From: Akkermansia muciniphila
GTDB lineage: Bacteria; Verrucomicrobiota; Verrucomicrobiia; Limisphaerales; SIAT01
Assembly: GCA_945860945.1 (NCBI GenBank)
Contig: CAMASG010000005.1
Location: 1 to 55,751 of the forward strand
Direction: 5' to 3'
Length of the DNA: 55,751 nt
Shown piece by piece: positions 25,891 through 35,023 of this stretch (its first letter is position 1; every line of letters starts with the position of its first letter). The notes under the pieces are model-generated. The model did no database searches. It was not told the origin of the DNA and saw only the letters and a list, made by a program, of their open reading frames with translations. A program made the translations under genes and the position numbers.

Positions 25891-27177
25891 TCAGACGAGG
25901 TTGGCGATGACGGATTTGATGACGTGGATGCCCTCGGCGGCCTCCTCGGGCCGCAGGTTCAACGCGGGCAGCAACCGGACGACCTGCGTCCCGCTCGGAA
26001 TCGTGAGCACACCGGCGTCGTGCAGGCGGTTGACGAACTGTAACGCGGATGTTTTGTCGTTCGCGGCGAACGCCGGGATTTGCTCCTTGCCCGCCAACTC
26101 GATGCCGATCATGAGGCCGATGCCGCGCACGCTCTTGATGACGTGCGGATATTTCGTAGCCAGCTTCAGTAATTCGCTCTTCAGAAACTCGCCCGTGTGG
26201 CGTGCGTTGTCGGCGAGTCCTTCGCGTTCGATGACTTGAAGAATCCGGAGCGCCACGGCGCAGCCGAGCGGTGTACCGCCGTAAGTCGTGCCGTGTGTGC
26301 CCGGCCCGAGCAGGTCGGCGTGCGGGCCGCGCACCCAGAACGCGCCGATGGGGAAACCGCCGCCGAGCGACTTGGCCATTGAGATGCCGTCGGGCAGAAA
26401 AGTTTCGCCACCCGGAACTCTCTCGAGGATGCGCTGATAACTTTGAAAACGTCCGGTGCGGAAGTGGCCGCACTGCACGCTGTCCATGAGCAGTAATAGT
26501 TTCTTTTCGTCGCAGAGTCGCCGCAGCTCGAGCAGATATTCCGGCGTCGCCGCCGTGATGCCGCCTTCGCCTTGGATCCCTTCGACAAGAATGGCGACCG
26601 TGGCCGGCGTGATGGCTGCGCGCATGGCGTCGAGGTCGCCATACGGAACGTGTTTGAAGCCGGTCACAATCGGCTCGAAACCCTTCTTCACTTTGTCCTG
26701 ACCGGTCGCGGCGATGCCGCCGAGGGTCCGTCCGTGGAATGAATTCTGCGCCGTGATGATTTCGAACCGACCCTCGTCGTGGCCGAACTTACGCGCGAGT
26801 TTGTAGAGGCCTTCGTTCGCCTCCGCACCGCTGTTGCAGAAAAAGATTTTTCCAGGACCAATCAAGCCCGCGAGCTTTTCGGCGAGGCGACCCTGCGGCT
26901 CGTGGTAGTAAAGATTGGAGATGTGGACGAGCTGTTTGGATTGCTCGACGAGCGCCTCGGTGATCTCCGGATGCGCGTGGCCGAGCGCGCAGACGGCGAT
27001 GCCGCCGCCGAAGTCGAGATAGCGCTTGCCGTTTACGTCCCAGAGATGGCTGCCGATCCCGCGTTTGAAGGCGAGGTCGAACCGGCCGTAGCTCGGCACA
27101 ACATGTTTCTGGAACAGCTCCTGAATGGCGCGCTGCTCGTTTTGAACGATGGGTGGCTGCGGAACAATCTCTTTCAT
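25891..27177 (-). CDS. argD: Acetylornithine aminotransferase
   Basis: ArgD is a PLP enzyme that converts N-acetylglutamate semialdehyde to N-acetylornithine. The 428-residue protein has the class-III aminotransferase signatures: FCNSGAEANE, NSFHGRTLGG, and MAKSLGGGFPIGA with the PLP Lys269. The usual DEVQ box is DSVQ here: Asp232, which binds the PLP ring nitrogen, is kept, but the following Glu is Ser233. This may be a lineage feature. The ATG overlaps the argB stop by four bases, and alkA follows. It could also act on related diamine substrates, but the arg neighbours make ArgD the natural reading. Confidence 0.92.
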   Translation of the reverse strand: MKEIVPQPPIVQNEQRAIQELFQKHVVPSYGRFDLAFKRGIGSHLWDVNGKRYLDFGGGIAVCALGHAHPEITEALVEQSKQLVHISNLYYHEPQGRLAEKLAGLIGPGKIFFCNSGAEANEGLYKLARKFGHDEGRFEIITAQNSFHGRTLGGIAATGQDKVKKGFEPIVTGFKHVPYGDLDAMRAAITPATVAILVEGIQGEGGITAATPEYLLELRRLCDEKKLLLLMDSVQCGHFRTGRFQSYQRILERVPGGETFLPDGISMAKSLGGGFPIGAFWVRGPHADLLGPGTHGTTYGGTPLGCAVALRILQVIEREGLADNARHTGEFLKSELLKLATKYPHVIKSVRGIGLMIGIELAGKEQIPAFAANDKTSALQFVNRLHDAGVLTIPSGTQVVRLLPALNLRPEEAAEGIHVIKSVIANLV

Positions 27178-28055
27178 AACACCACCTCCGTGCCGACGCC
27201 GGCGTCAGTGAAAATTTCGAGCAACACCGAGTGCGGCGAGCGGCCGTCCACGAACGACACTTTCTCGACGCCTGATTTGATTGCCATCACCGCGCTGTCC
27301 ACTTTCGGAATCATACCTTTGTCCACGATGCCGGCCTGCTTGAGCGCGGGCACTTCGCTGATTTGCAAATGAGTGATGAGCGTAGCGGGATTCTTCGGGT
27401 CGCGCATCAGGCCGGGCACGTCGCTCATGAAGACGAGCCGGCAGGCCTTCAGCGCGATGGCCACTTGCGCGGCGGCGACGTCCGCGTTGCAGTTGTAAAT
27501 CTTTCCATCCTCGCCGCGCGCGGTGGGGCTGATGACCGGCGTGATGCCCTGCTCGATGCACTCAAGGAGCGGCGCGGTGTTCACCGCCACCACTTCGCCG
27601 ACATAACCGATGTCGAGCTTGCTGCCGGGCTTATCTTTGTCGTCCAACCAAAGTTTGCGGCAGGTGAAGATGTCAGTGCCCGCGAAGCCGCGCGCCTTGC
27701 CACCGAGTGAATTGATCGTAGCGACGACCTCGGGGTTGATCTCGCGCGAGAGCACTCGGTCCACGACCGCGACGGTCGCTTCGTCGGTGACGCGTTGGCC
27801 TTGGATGAAGTTCGCCGCGAGCCCGGCCTTTTCCATCGCGCGGGTGATGGCTTTGCCGCCGCCGTGGACGACGATCGGATTGATCTCGACCGACTCGAGG
27901 AAAACGATGTCGCGCGCGACGCCGTTGCGCACGGACGCGTCGGGCGAGTCCATGAAGCTGCCGCCGTATTTCACGACGAACGTCGCGCCACTGAACCGCT
28001 GGATATACGGCAGCGCCTCGAGCAGCGTCGCGGCTTTGGAGATGAGGTCTTGCAT
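27174..28055 (-). CDS. argB: Acetylglutamate kinase
   Basis: ArgB phosphorylates N-acetylglutamate. The 293-residue protein has FVVKYGGSFMD at the N-terminus, the substrate loop VVHGGGKAIT, and GRSPHSVLLEIFTDAGVGTE at the C-terminus. The C-terminal GRSPHS stretch resembles the arginine-sensing region of feedback-inhibited hexameric kinases, but it lacks an obvious N-terminal helix, so regulation cannot be called. The frame is open to 28838; the ATG at 28055 begins MQDLISKAATLLEALPYIQ, a good start, 11 bp after argJ. Confidence 0.95.
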   Translation of the reverse strand: MQDLISKAATLLEALPYIQRFSGATFVVKYGGSFMDSPDASVRNGVARDIVFLESVEINPIVVHGGGKAITRAMEKAGLAANFIQGQRVTDEATVAVVDRVLSREINPEVVATINSLGGKARGFAGTDIFTCRKLWLDDKDKPGSKLDIGYVGEVVAVNTAPLLECIEQGITPVISPTARGEDGKIYNCNADVAAAQVAIALKACRLVFMSDVPGLMRDPKNPATLITHLQISEVPALKQAGIVDKGMIPKVDSAVMAIKSGVEKVSFVDGRSPHSVLLEIFTDAGVGTEVVL

Positions 28056-28066
28056 CGTCGAAAAGA

Positions 28067-29404
28067 TTAGCCGCCGAGCGTTGTTGGGTCCGTCACGTCG
28101 CCCTTGTTGAAATCCACGTATTCCTCGGTGAGGTCGCACGTGTACATCACGGCGCTGGCCTTGCCGAGATTCAGATGGATGTGAAGGTCGAACTCCTTCG
28201 CCGCCACGGCCGCACACAAAGTCTTGAACGGCGTCTTCGTCGGCTGGCCTTTCTTCAACGAGTGAACCTGCTTCTTCGAGCCGGGCGCGCTGTAGGCGAT
28301 GTCCACCTTCTCCTCCACGATCGTTGCTGGCGAGTAACCGAGCGCATCGATGATGCGGCCCCAGTTGGGGTCGCCGCCGAACCAGCTCGTCTTCACGAGC
28401 GTGCTGTTGGCCACCGCGCGGGCCGCGGCATCGGCGTCCGCGAAGTTTTTCGCGCCGCTCACGCGCACGGTGATGAAACGCGTCACACCTTCGCCGTCGC
28501 GCACGATCATCTTCGCCAGTTCGAGGCAGACGTGGCTGAGCGCGGCTTGGAACGCGGCGAAGTCTTTGTGTTTCGCCGACGAGATGTTTGCGTTCTCCGC
28601 CAAACCGTTCGCGAGCACGAGCACGGTGTCGTTCGTGCTCATATCGCCATCCACCGTGATGCGATTGAAACTGTGGGCGACGGCTTCTTCTAGTGCGACG
28701 TGCAGCGCCTTTGATTCGATGGCGGCGTCGGTGGTGATGAAGCAAAGCATCGTGGCGTGAAGCCCGCCGTGGGGTGCGGCGGCGGGGCGCGAACCAGTGG
28801 CGCTCATGCCGGGTTGAATCATGCCGGCACCTTTGCAAATGCCGCCGATGCGAACGGTCTTGCCGCCCAGTTTGAATTCAACCGCGACCTGCTTTGGCCG
28901 CGTGTCGCTGGTCATGATCGCCTCGGCGGTCTCGGTGGCGTGCTCGGGCGCGTCGCCCAAAAGTCCGGCGCAATCGAGGATGCCGCTCTTCACGTTCGCC
29001 ATCGGCATGGTCACGCCGATGCGGCCGGTGGAGGCGACGAAGACGTGCTCGGCCGGCAGGTGGAATTGTTTTGCGACGAGGTCGCTCATCGCGAGCGCGT
29101 CCTTCATTCCCTGTTTGCCGGTGCAGGCGTTGGCGTTGCCGGAGTTGACGACGATGGCCTGCGCGATACCGGCCTTCACGCGTTCAGCGCAGACCTTCAC
29201 CGGCGCGGCGCAAATCTGGTTCGTGGTGAACATCCCCGCCACGGTCGCAGGCATCTCGGAGACGATCAGTGCGAGGTCGCGTTTTTTGCCTTTGGCGGAA
29301 CCTTTGCCGGTGCCGAGCCGCTTGATGTCGCAGAAGACGCCGGCGGTGAGGAATCCTTTCGGAGCGACGATGGCTCCGGGGATGGTTTTAAAAACAACGC
29401 TCAT
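28067..29404 (-). CDS. argJ: Bifunctional glutamate N-acetyltransferase/ornithine acetyltransferase ArgJ
   Basis: ArgJ recycles the acetyl group from N-acetylornithine to glutamate and in many bacteria also uses acetyl-CoA. The 445-residue protein has the usual fold marks, including VNSGNANACTG, the GMIQP segment, ATMLCFITTDA, and VDGDMSTNDT. The precursor normally cleaves itself between Ala and Thr of ATML, leaving Thr218 as nucleophile. Here the highly conserved PxMATML run is split: 16 residues (SATGSRPAAAPHGGLH) separate the GMIQPGM part from ATML, encoded at 28757-28804 in frame. The autocleavage pair itself is intact. A TTGACA hexamer at 29549-29554 (minus) might be its -35 box, but no good -10 follows. 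Confidence 0.93.
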   Translation of the reverse strand: MSVVFKTIPGAIVAPKGFLTAGVFCDIKRLGTGKGSAKGKKRDLALIVSEMPATVAGMFTTNQICAAPVKVCAERVKAGIAQAIVVNSGNANACTGKQGMKDALAMSDLVAKQFHLPAEHVFVASTGRIGVTMPMANVKSGILDCAGLLGDAPEHATETAEAIMTSDTRPKQVAVEFKLGGKTVRIGGICKGAGMIQPGMSATGSRPAAAPHGGLHATMLCFITTDAAIESKALHVALEEAVAHSFNRITVDGDMSTNDTVLVLANGLAENANISSAKHKDFAAFQAALSHVCLELAKMIVRDGEGVTRFITVRVSGAKNFADADAAARAVANSTLVKTSWFGGDPNWGRIIDALGYSPATIVEEKVDIAYSAPGSKKQVHSLKKGQPTKTPFKTLCAAVAAKEFDLHIHLNLGKASAVMYTCDLTEEYVDFNKGDVTDPTTLGG

Positions 29405-29578
29405 TGAAAAATAAATGACTTAGTCGGCGGTAGTGAGAAAAGGAAAATGCGGCGAACCGCGAAGGTTTTATTCGCGGCGGAAGGAGTAATTGGCTTTAGC
29501 GTCCAATTGCATCGTGCGATGGCTACAGAAACCAGTTTCATGCCACGCTGTCAACTTCGCTTCGTGAACATTTGCGTG

Positions 29579-30505
29579 TCAGCGGCTCACGAGCACCAGC
29601 GCGACCGCGCCGGCCACGGCGACCGCGCCGCCGGCCAGCGCGCGCCGACTCGGGCGTTCCTCGCCCATCCAGATGGCGAAGGGGATCACGATGAGCGGCG
29701 TGATGGCGACGATGGGCAGTACCACGCCGGTGCCTTTGGTGAGCAGCGCCCACTGGTAACAGCTCACGCCGAGCGTCGGGCCGACGAGCGCGTTGAACGC
29801 GAGCCACGGACCGGCCGCGCGCCATCTTTCTTTTGTCGTCAACGTGGGCGTGGTTGAAACGGGTTCTTCTTTTGCGCCAAAGATTTTTTTGCGCTGCAGG
29901 AAAAGCAGGAACAACGCGGTGATGAAAAGTCCGCCGAGAACGCGTTGGTAGGCGGCGGTGATGCCGTCCACCGGTTCGCCTGCGGCTTCGGCGACGGCGT
30001 AAGCTTTGCGGCTGATTACTGCGCCGAGACCTTGACCGAGCCCAGCTAGCGTGCCGAAAGCGATGCCGGCCGTGAGCGTGCGGCGGTCGAGGTGCGCGTT
30101 CTCGCCCGGCGCGAGCGCCATTCCCACGCCGCCGAGAATGGCGGCGCCGCAGGCGATTTCGGCCACGCTGAGGCGGTTGCCGAGCCAGAGCCATTCCGTC
30201 AAAGCCGCGAACGGCGGGGCAAGACAGTTCACCATCATGATCGTTAATCGCGTGCCGAGGCGCGGATAAGTCTGGAAGAGCGCGATGTCGCCGAGGCCGA
30301 ACCCGATAGCGCCGCTGATGAGGAAGATCGCCAACGCGCCGCCGCCCAAGCCGCCGCCCATCGTGTGCGCCCACGCGCCGAGCAAGAGAGTCGCTAGCGT
30401 GAGCCGCCAGAAATTAACCTCCGTGCCGGGCAGCCACTTGACGAGTTGGCGGCCGGAGACGGCGGAGCAGGAGAACAGGAGGGTGGCAAGAACGGCGCCG
30501 AGCAC
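29579..30505 (-). CDS. EamA/DMT-superfamily transporter
   Basis: The 308-residue protein is an inner-membrane transporter with about ten hydrophobic helices in two EamA repeats (about 1-133 and 145-308). The duplication is visible in the Gly-rich helix pattern and the terminal GGAVAVAGAVALVL stretch. A polar loop at about 205-230, rich in Lys and Glu, joins the halves. The substrate is unknown; family members export amino acids, amines or nucleotide metabolites. A GTG at 30505 is the start. The gene stands alone between argJ (174 bp away) and the DUF1501 gene (58 bp), all on the minus strand. Confidence 0.87.
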   Translation of the reverse strand: MLGAVLATLLFSCSAVSGRQLVKWLPGTEVNFWRLTLATLLLGAWAHTMGGGLGGGALAIFLISGAIGFGLGDIALFQTYPRLGTRLTIMMVNCLAPPFAALTEWLWLGNRLSVAEIACGAAILGGVGMALAPGENAHLDRRTLTAGIAFGTLAGLGQGLGAVISRKAYAVAEAAGEPVDGITAAYQRVLGGLFITALFLLFLQRKKIFGAKEEPVSTTPTLTTKERWRAAGPWLAFNALVGPTLGVSCYQWALLTKGTGVVLPIVAITPLIVIPFAIWMGEERPSRRALAGGAVAVAGAVALVLVSR

Positions 30506-30563
30506 GGGGCGAAGTTGTTAGTCGTGGCGCGACGTGTTGTCAGCAAAGAAACGTCGACTCACG

Positions 30564-31988
30564 TCACGCGAGCAGTTCGCGGACGAGTTTGCCGTGCACG
30601 TCGGTGAGGCGGTAATCCCGCCCGCCGTGACGGTAGGTGAGTCGCTCGTGGTTGAGGCCGAGCAGATGCAGAATCGTGGCGTGCAGATCGTGTACGTGGA
30701 CGCGGTCTTGCGCAGCGTGCCAGCCGAAGTCGTCCGTCGCGCCGTGGACGTGTCCGCCTTTCGCGCCGCCGCCCGCCATCCACATCGTGAAGCCGAACGG
30801 ATGATGCTCGCGGCCGTTGTTGCCTTCGGCCGTCGGAGTGCGGCCGAACTCGCCGCCCCACACGACGAGTGTGTCCTTCAGCAGGCCGCGCGCCTTCAGA
30901 TCCTTCAGCAACCCAGCGATTGGTTTATCCACGGAAGCGCAGTTGGCTGGCAATTCCACGCGCAGATTTCCGTGCTGATCCCAGAGTTGGCAGCTCGAGC
31001 GTTTGTTCGTCTGCGTGTGATAAACCTGCACCATCCGCACGCCGCGCTCGACGAGTCGCCGCGCCATCAGACATTGCTTGCCGAAAATCTCCGTCGTCGG
31101 CTCGTCGAGGCCGTACAGCTTCCGCGTCTCCGGGGATTCGAGCCCAGTGTCGAAGGCCTCGGGCGCTTCGCGCTGCATCCGGAAGGCGAGCTCGAACGAC
31201 TCGATGCGCGACGAGAGCCGCGAGTCTTCCTCGCGCTGCGCGGCGTGAAGACGGTTCAGCTCCTGCATCAAATCGAGTTTTCGCCGCTGTGCTTCGGACG
31301 AACCGCCGGCGAGGTTGGCGATTGGTTTTTTGAGGTCGGTGACGAGTGTGCCTTGATAAGCCGCGGGCAGAAAACTCGAGTTCCAGAGCGGCGCGCCTTG
31401 TGCGGGCTGCGCAGGGCTGATGACGACGAAGCCGGGCAGATTTTGATTCTCGCTGCCGAGGCCGTAGAGCAACCACGAGCCGAGGCTCGGACGCGAGAAG
31501 GCCTGCTCACCGGTGTTCATCTGCAGGCACGCGCCGTTGTGGTTGATGTTGTCCGCGACCATCGAGCGGATCACGCAGATGTCGTCCGCGCAGCCGGAGA
31601 GGTGCGGCAGAAGTTCGCTTATCTCGGTGCCACTTTGCCCGTGCTTTTTGAACGTGTACGGCGAGGCGAAGAGATTGCCCGTCCGCGTGCGCTCGAGCTT
31701 CGGTCTCTCGATCGGGAGCGGCTTACCGTTGAGTTCGGCGAGCTTCGGTTTGGGATCGAACGTGTCCACGTGCGACGGCCCGCCGGACATGAAAAGGAAG
31801 ATGACGCGCTTGGCTTTCGGCGCGAAGTGCGGCGGGCGGACAGTGAGCGGGTTTGATGAAGGGGCTGCGAGCGCGCGGCTGGCGAAGTCGTCGGATAGCA
31901 ACTGCGCGAGGCCGAGCATGCCGAAGCCGTTGGCGAAGTGGCCGAGCATTTGTCGGCGGTTCAGCGTATTGTCGAAAGGATTATTCAT
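30564..31988 (-). CDS. DUF1501 protein (planctomycete/verrucomicrobial, Tat-exported)
   Basis: The 474-residue protein belongs to DUF1501, a family related to alkaline-phosphatase-fold sulfatases. A twin-arginine export signal with Arg11-Arg12 (RRQMLG) opens it. The segment FLFMSGGPSHVDTFDPKP carries the fold's typical metal-loop start, and the central VWGGEFGRTP and the C-terminal GLNHERLTYRHGGRDYRLTDV are DUF1501 hallmarks. Biochemical function is not established for the family. It follows the DUF1549/DUF1553 gene by 18 bp on the same strand, the usual partner order, so the two are one transcription unit. Confidence 0.9.
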   Translation of the reverse strand: MNNPFDNTLNRRQMLGHFANGFGMLGLAQLLSDDFASRALAAPSSNPLTVRPPHFAPKAKRVIFLFMSGGPSHVDTFDPKPKLAELNGKPLPIERPKLERTRTGNLFASPYTFKKHGQSGTEISELLPHLSGCADDICVIRSMVADNINHNGACLQMNTGEQAFSRPSLGSWLLYGLGSENQNLPGFVVISPAQPAQGAPLWNSSFLPAAYQGTLVTDLKKPIANLAGGSSEAQRRKLDLMQELNRLHAAQREEDSRLSSRIESFELAFRMQREAPEAFDTGLESPETRKLYGLDEPTTEIFGKQCLMARRLVERGVRMVQVYHTQTNKRSSCQLWDQHGNLRVELPANCASVDKPIAGLLKDLKARGLLKDTLVVWGGEFGRTPTAEGNNGREHHPFGFTMWMAGGGAKGGHVHGATDDFGWHAAQDRVHVHDLHATILHLLGLNHERLTYRHGGRDYRLTDVHGKLVRELLA

Positions 31989-32006
31989 CGCAACAGAGGT
32001 TCGGTT

Positions 32007-34898
32007 TCAGTCCACGTAAATGAATTCATTCGCGCAGAGCAGAGCGTGGCAATAGCGGTCCAGCCGATCCTCCACAGTGCCGCCGGTCTCGGGCGCGAGT
32101 GAGGCGATGCCGAGCGCGGTCTCCTTTCCGAGCGGCGGCCGGCCGTAGAGGGTTTGATAGAGCCAGCCGATTTGCGCGGTGGTTTCGGCGGGCGCTTCCT
32201 TCGCTGCGCGTCGGGCGAGTGCTTTCGCCTGCGCCTGCGCGAATGGATGGTTGAGAAGAAAGAGTGCCTGCGGAGCGACGGTGGATTCGGTGCGTTTCTC
32301 GACGATTGAGTCGGGATCGGCTGCATCAAACAATGTGCGATAATTGCTGCGATCGGAACGAGCAGTCATCAGATACAACGTGCGCCGCGGGGTCTCCAAT
32401 TCGCGAAAGGAAGGTCCGCCGAGAGTGAAATCCAGCGCGCCAGCGGCGGCGACCAGCGAATCACGCAACGCTTCGGCATCCAGCCGTTGCCGATTCTGTC
32501 GGCCGAAGAGCCGGTTATCGGGATCGCTTCGCGCCGTCAACGAAGAGCCGGAGCTTTGCTGGTAGGCGGCCGAGTTCACCATGAGTCGGTGCATCGCTTT
32601 GAGGCTCCAGCCGGACTCGGTGAAACGGCTCGCGAGCCAGTCGAGCAACTCCGGGTGCGTGGGAGTCTCGCCGAGCTTGCCGAAATTATTCGCTGTGCGG
32701 ACGAGGCCTTCGCCGAAGTGATGTTGCCAGAGGCGGTTCATCATCACGCGCGCGGTGAGCGGGTTCTCCGCGCTGGAAATCCATCGCGCTAAATCTAGCC
32801 GACCGCTGCCGCTCGCGATCCGCGGCTGCGTGGTGGCGAGCACCACGGGGAAGGCGCGTGGCACGACGTCGCCGAGCCGGTCGTAGCGGCCGCGGCCGTG
32901 CAAGCGAACGTCATTAAACCCTTCGTATTCCGTCTTGGGAATTCCGCCTTCCTGAAAACCGTGCGTCATCGCCGGCGGCTTCAATTCGGAGGTGAGGCGT
33001 TTGCGCTCCGCTTCGAGCGCGGCGAGATCGGGCTTGTCATTCGCGAGCTGCGCGCCTTCACCGGCGCAAATCCACCAGAGATTGTCCTGCCCCTGTTTGG
33101 CGCCGTTGATAAGCGCTTCGTGCAGTGACCATGCGCGTCCATCTGCGGCTTTGATTCGGAACTCCACCTGCGTCGAGTCGCACGAGTAATCGTTGCGCGG
33201 GCCGATGATGAGCTGCAGCAGGTCGCCTTCCGCGACGGTCACTTCCTGTTCCGTGAACTCGACATTTTTGCCGTTGTCCATCGCGCCTTCAGAGAGCGTT
33301 TTGCCGGCGTGCCGCACAGACCACGTGACGCCGTTACCACAGGTTGGATCCACGTCGATGAGCTTCGCGCTCACGCGCACGCGGCCGGCGAGCGGACTGC
33401 GCCACGCGGCGGTGACGGGCGTTTTCGGGCCGGGATGCAGCGCGATGGCGCGCGCGGGAAGCTTGATGGTGATGAAGGCGACGGCGTTCGTGGTGGTGTT
33501 GATGACGAGGGAAGGATTGGGCGCATCCTTCGGCGACCATGAGTGGAGGCCGGGTTTGTTTTGGACATCACGCTGGACCACGGTGAACGGCACCAACCCA
33601 CCGGCGATTTTCGCATCGATAGCCGCAATCCGTTGCTGCAATGCATCGCGCGTGGCTTGCTCGGTGGGCGGCGCGATCGGGATGCGCATGATATTTTCGC
33701 CCGCGGTGGGCGCGTTGAACTTTGCGAGGATGCGGCTGCTGAAGAAAAATCCCGCGAGGCCGTAATAGTCGCGCTGCGTGATGGGGTCGAACTTGTGGTC
33801 GTGGCAGCGCGCGCAGGCGACGGTGAGGCCGAGGAACGCGCGGCCGGTCACGTCGATCTGGTCATCCACGATGTCGGTGTAAACCTTCTTCTTGTCCGAG
33901 TCACCGTTGCCCCAACTGCCGATGGCGTAAAGGCTGGTCGCGATGATTTTGCCTGCGTCGAAGGGCGCGTTGGTTTGTGCGGCGAGGATGTCACCAGCGA
34001 TTTGCTGACGGATGAATTCGTCGTAAGGCAGGTCGCGGTTGAGAGCGTCCACAACCCAATCGCGATAACGCCACGCGTCGAGAATATCGCCGTCCTTGCC
34101 GAGGCTGCGCGCATCGAGCGAGTCGGCGTAGCGCACCACATCGAGCCAATGCCGCGCCCAGCGTTCACCGTAACGCGGGCTGGCGAGTAGACGATCCACA
34201 ACCTTGGCGAATGCGGTGGGCGAACTGTCCGCGAGGAAACTCGCGGTCTCCGCGGGCGTCGGCGGCAGGCCAGTCAGATCGACCGTGACGCGCCGCAACA
34301 GCGTGCGTTTGTCGGCCGTCGGCGCGGGGCGGAGACGGTTCGCCTCGAGCTTCGCGAGAATGAAACGGTCGATGGGCGACTTGGGCCACGACGTATCCTT
34401 CACCGACGGCGTCGGCGGATTGGTCGGCTTCGCGAAGGCCCATTTCTTGCGCTCGGTCGCGAGGTCGAAGGGAAGCGTGACTGCGGACGGAGAGATGGTA
34501 GCAGACGGAGCGTTGGTGCGCGGGTCGATCGCGCCCGTGCGAATCCATGTCTCGAGGTCGGCGATTTGTTGGGGCGCGAGCCGCTGGTTTTTCGGCGGCA
34601 TCTGCAATTCCTTGTCCGTATAACGCACGGCGCGGATGAGCAGGCTTTCGTCCGGTTTGCCGGGGCGAACAGCCGTGCCGCTCTCTCCGCCTTTCACCCA
34701 ACCGTCGCGCGAATCGATCCGCAGACCGCCCTTTTGCTTCTGCTCGCCGTGGCATTCGTAGCAGCGCTCGGCGAGAAGTGGACGGATGCGTTTCTCGAAG
34801 AACTCGATTTGATCCAGCGCAGGCGCGGCGGAGAGAGAGGTCGTCGCAGCCATCACGGCAGTCAGGAGCAGCGCCAATGTTTTCCGAGAGTGAATCAC
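32007..34898 (-). CDS. PSD1 and planctomycete cytochrome c domain protein (DUF1549/DUF1553)
   Basis: The 963-residue exported protein has a signal peptide (about 1-24) and a small cytochrome-c-like domain with heme motif CYECH (Cys46, Cys49, His50) and a possible Met ligand in ELQMPPKNQ. DUF1549 follows at about 150-390, with a second CxxCH-type motif ACARCHDHK (Cys362, Cys365, His366). A central beta-rich part contains a CBM-like region, and the C-terminal DUF1553 starts in the GGIPKTEY region and carries RVMMNRLWQHHFGEGLV. These proteins and their DUF1501 partners are abundant in Planctomycetota and Verrucomicrobiota; roles in sulfated-polysaccharide use and electron transfer are proposed, not proven. 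It is the promoter-proximal gene of the pair. Confidence 0.92.
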   Translation of the reverse strand: MIHSRKTLALLLTAVMAATTSLSAAPALDQIEFFEKRIRPLLAERCYECHGEQKQKGGLRIDSRDGWVKGGESGTAVRPGKPDESLLIRAVRYTDKELQMPPKNQRLAPQQIADLETWIRTGAIDPRTNAPSATISPSAVTLPFDLATERKKWAFAKPTNPPTPSVKDTSWPKSPIDRFILAKLEANRLRPAPTADKRTLLRRVTVDLTGLPPTPAETASFLADSSPTAFAKVVDRLLASPRYGERWARHWLDVVRYADSLDARSLGKDGDILDAWRYRDWVVDALNRDLPYDEFIRQQIAGDILAAQTNAPFDAGKIIATSLYAIGSWGNGDSDKKKVYTDIVDDQIDVTGRAFLGLTVACARCHDHKFDPITQRDYYGLAGFFFSSRILAKFNAPTAGENIMRIPIAPPTEQATRDALQQRIAAIDAKIAGGLVPFTVVQRDVQNKPGLHSWSPKDAPNPSLVINTTTNAVAFITIKLPARAIALHPGPKTPVTAAWRSPLAGRVRVSAKLIDVDPTCGNGVTWSVRHAGKTLSEGAMDNGKNVEFTEQEVTVAEGDLLQLIIGPRNDYSCDSTQVEFRIKAADGRAWSLHEALINGAKQGQDNLWWICAGEGAQLANDKPDLAALEAERKRLTSELKPPAMTHGFQEGGIPKTEYEGFNDVRLHGRGRYDRLGDVVPRAFPVVLATTQPRIASGSGRLDLARWISSAENPLTARVMMNRLWQHHFGEGLVRTANNFGKLGETPTHPELLDWLASRFTESGWSLKAMHRLMVNSAAYQQSSGSSLTARSDPDNRLFGRQNRQRLDAEALRDSLVAAAGALDFTLGGPSFRELETPRRTLYLMTARSDRSNYRTLFDAADPDSIVEKRTESTVAPQALFLLNHPFAQAQAKALARRAAKEAPAETTAQIGWLYQTLYGRPPLGKETALGIASLAPETGGTVEDRLDRYCHALLCANEFIYVD

Positions 34899-35023
34899 GC
34901 AAAGAGGCTAGTACGGCGCGCGACAAAGTAAAGCGGCCGTTGCGTGAGCGCGGTGCCGTGCTGTGAATAAAACGAACAAGAATTGGTTGAGGCGCGGACA
35001 AAACTCCGTAGAATCCACGAGCG

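Noticed and set aside
25880-26473. Upstream part of the long frame containing alkA
   Set aside because: Residues before the GTG at 25879 overlap argD in another frame and have no resemblance to the glycosylase.
28056-28838. Upstream extension of the argB frame
   Set aside because: It overlaps argJ in another frame; Arg/His-rich low-complexity translation is typical of a shadow.
29523-29554. argJ promoter from the TTGACA hexamer
   Set aside because: The -35 is perfect but the -10 at proper distance is poor, so I did not list it as a feature.
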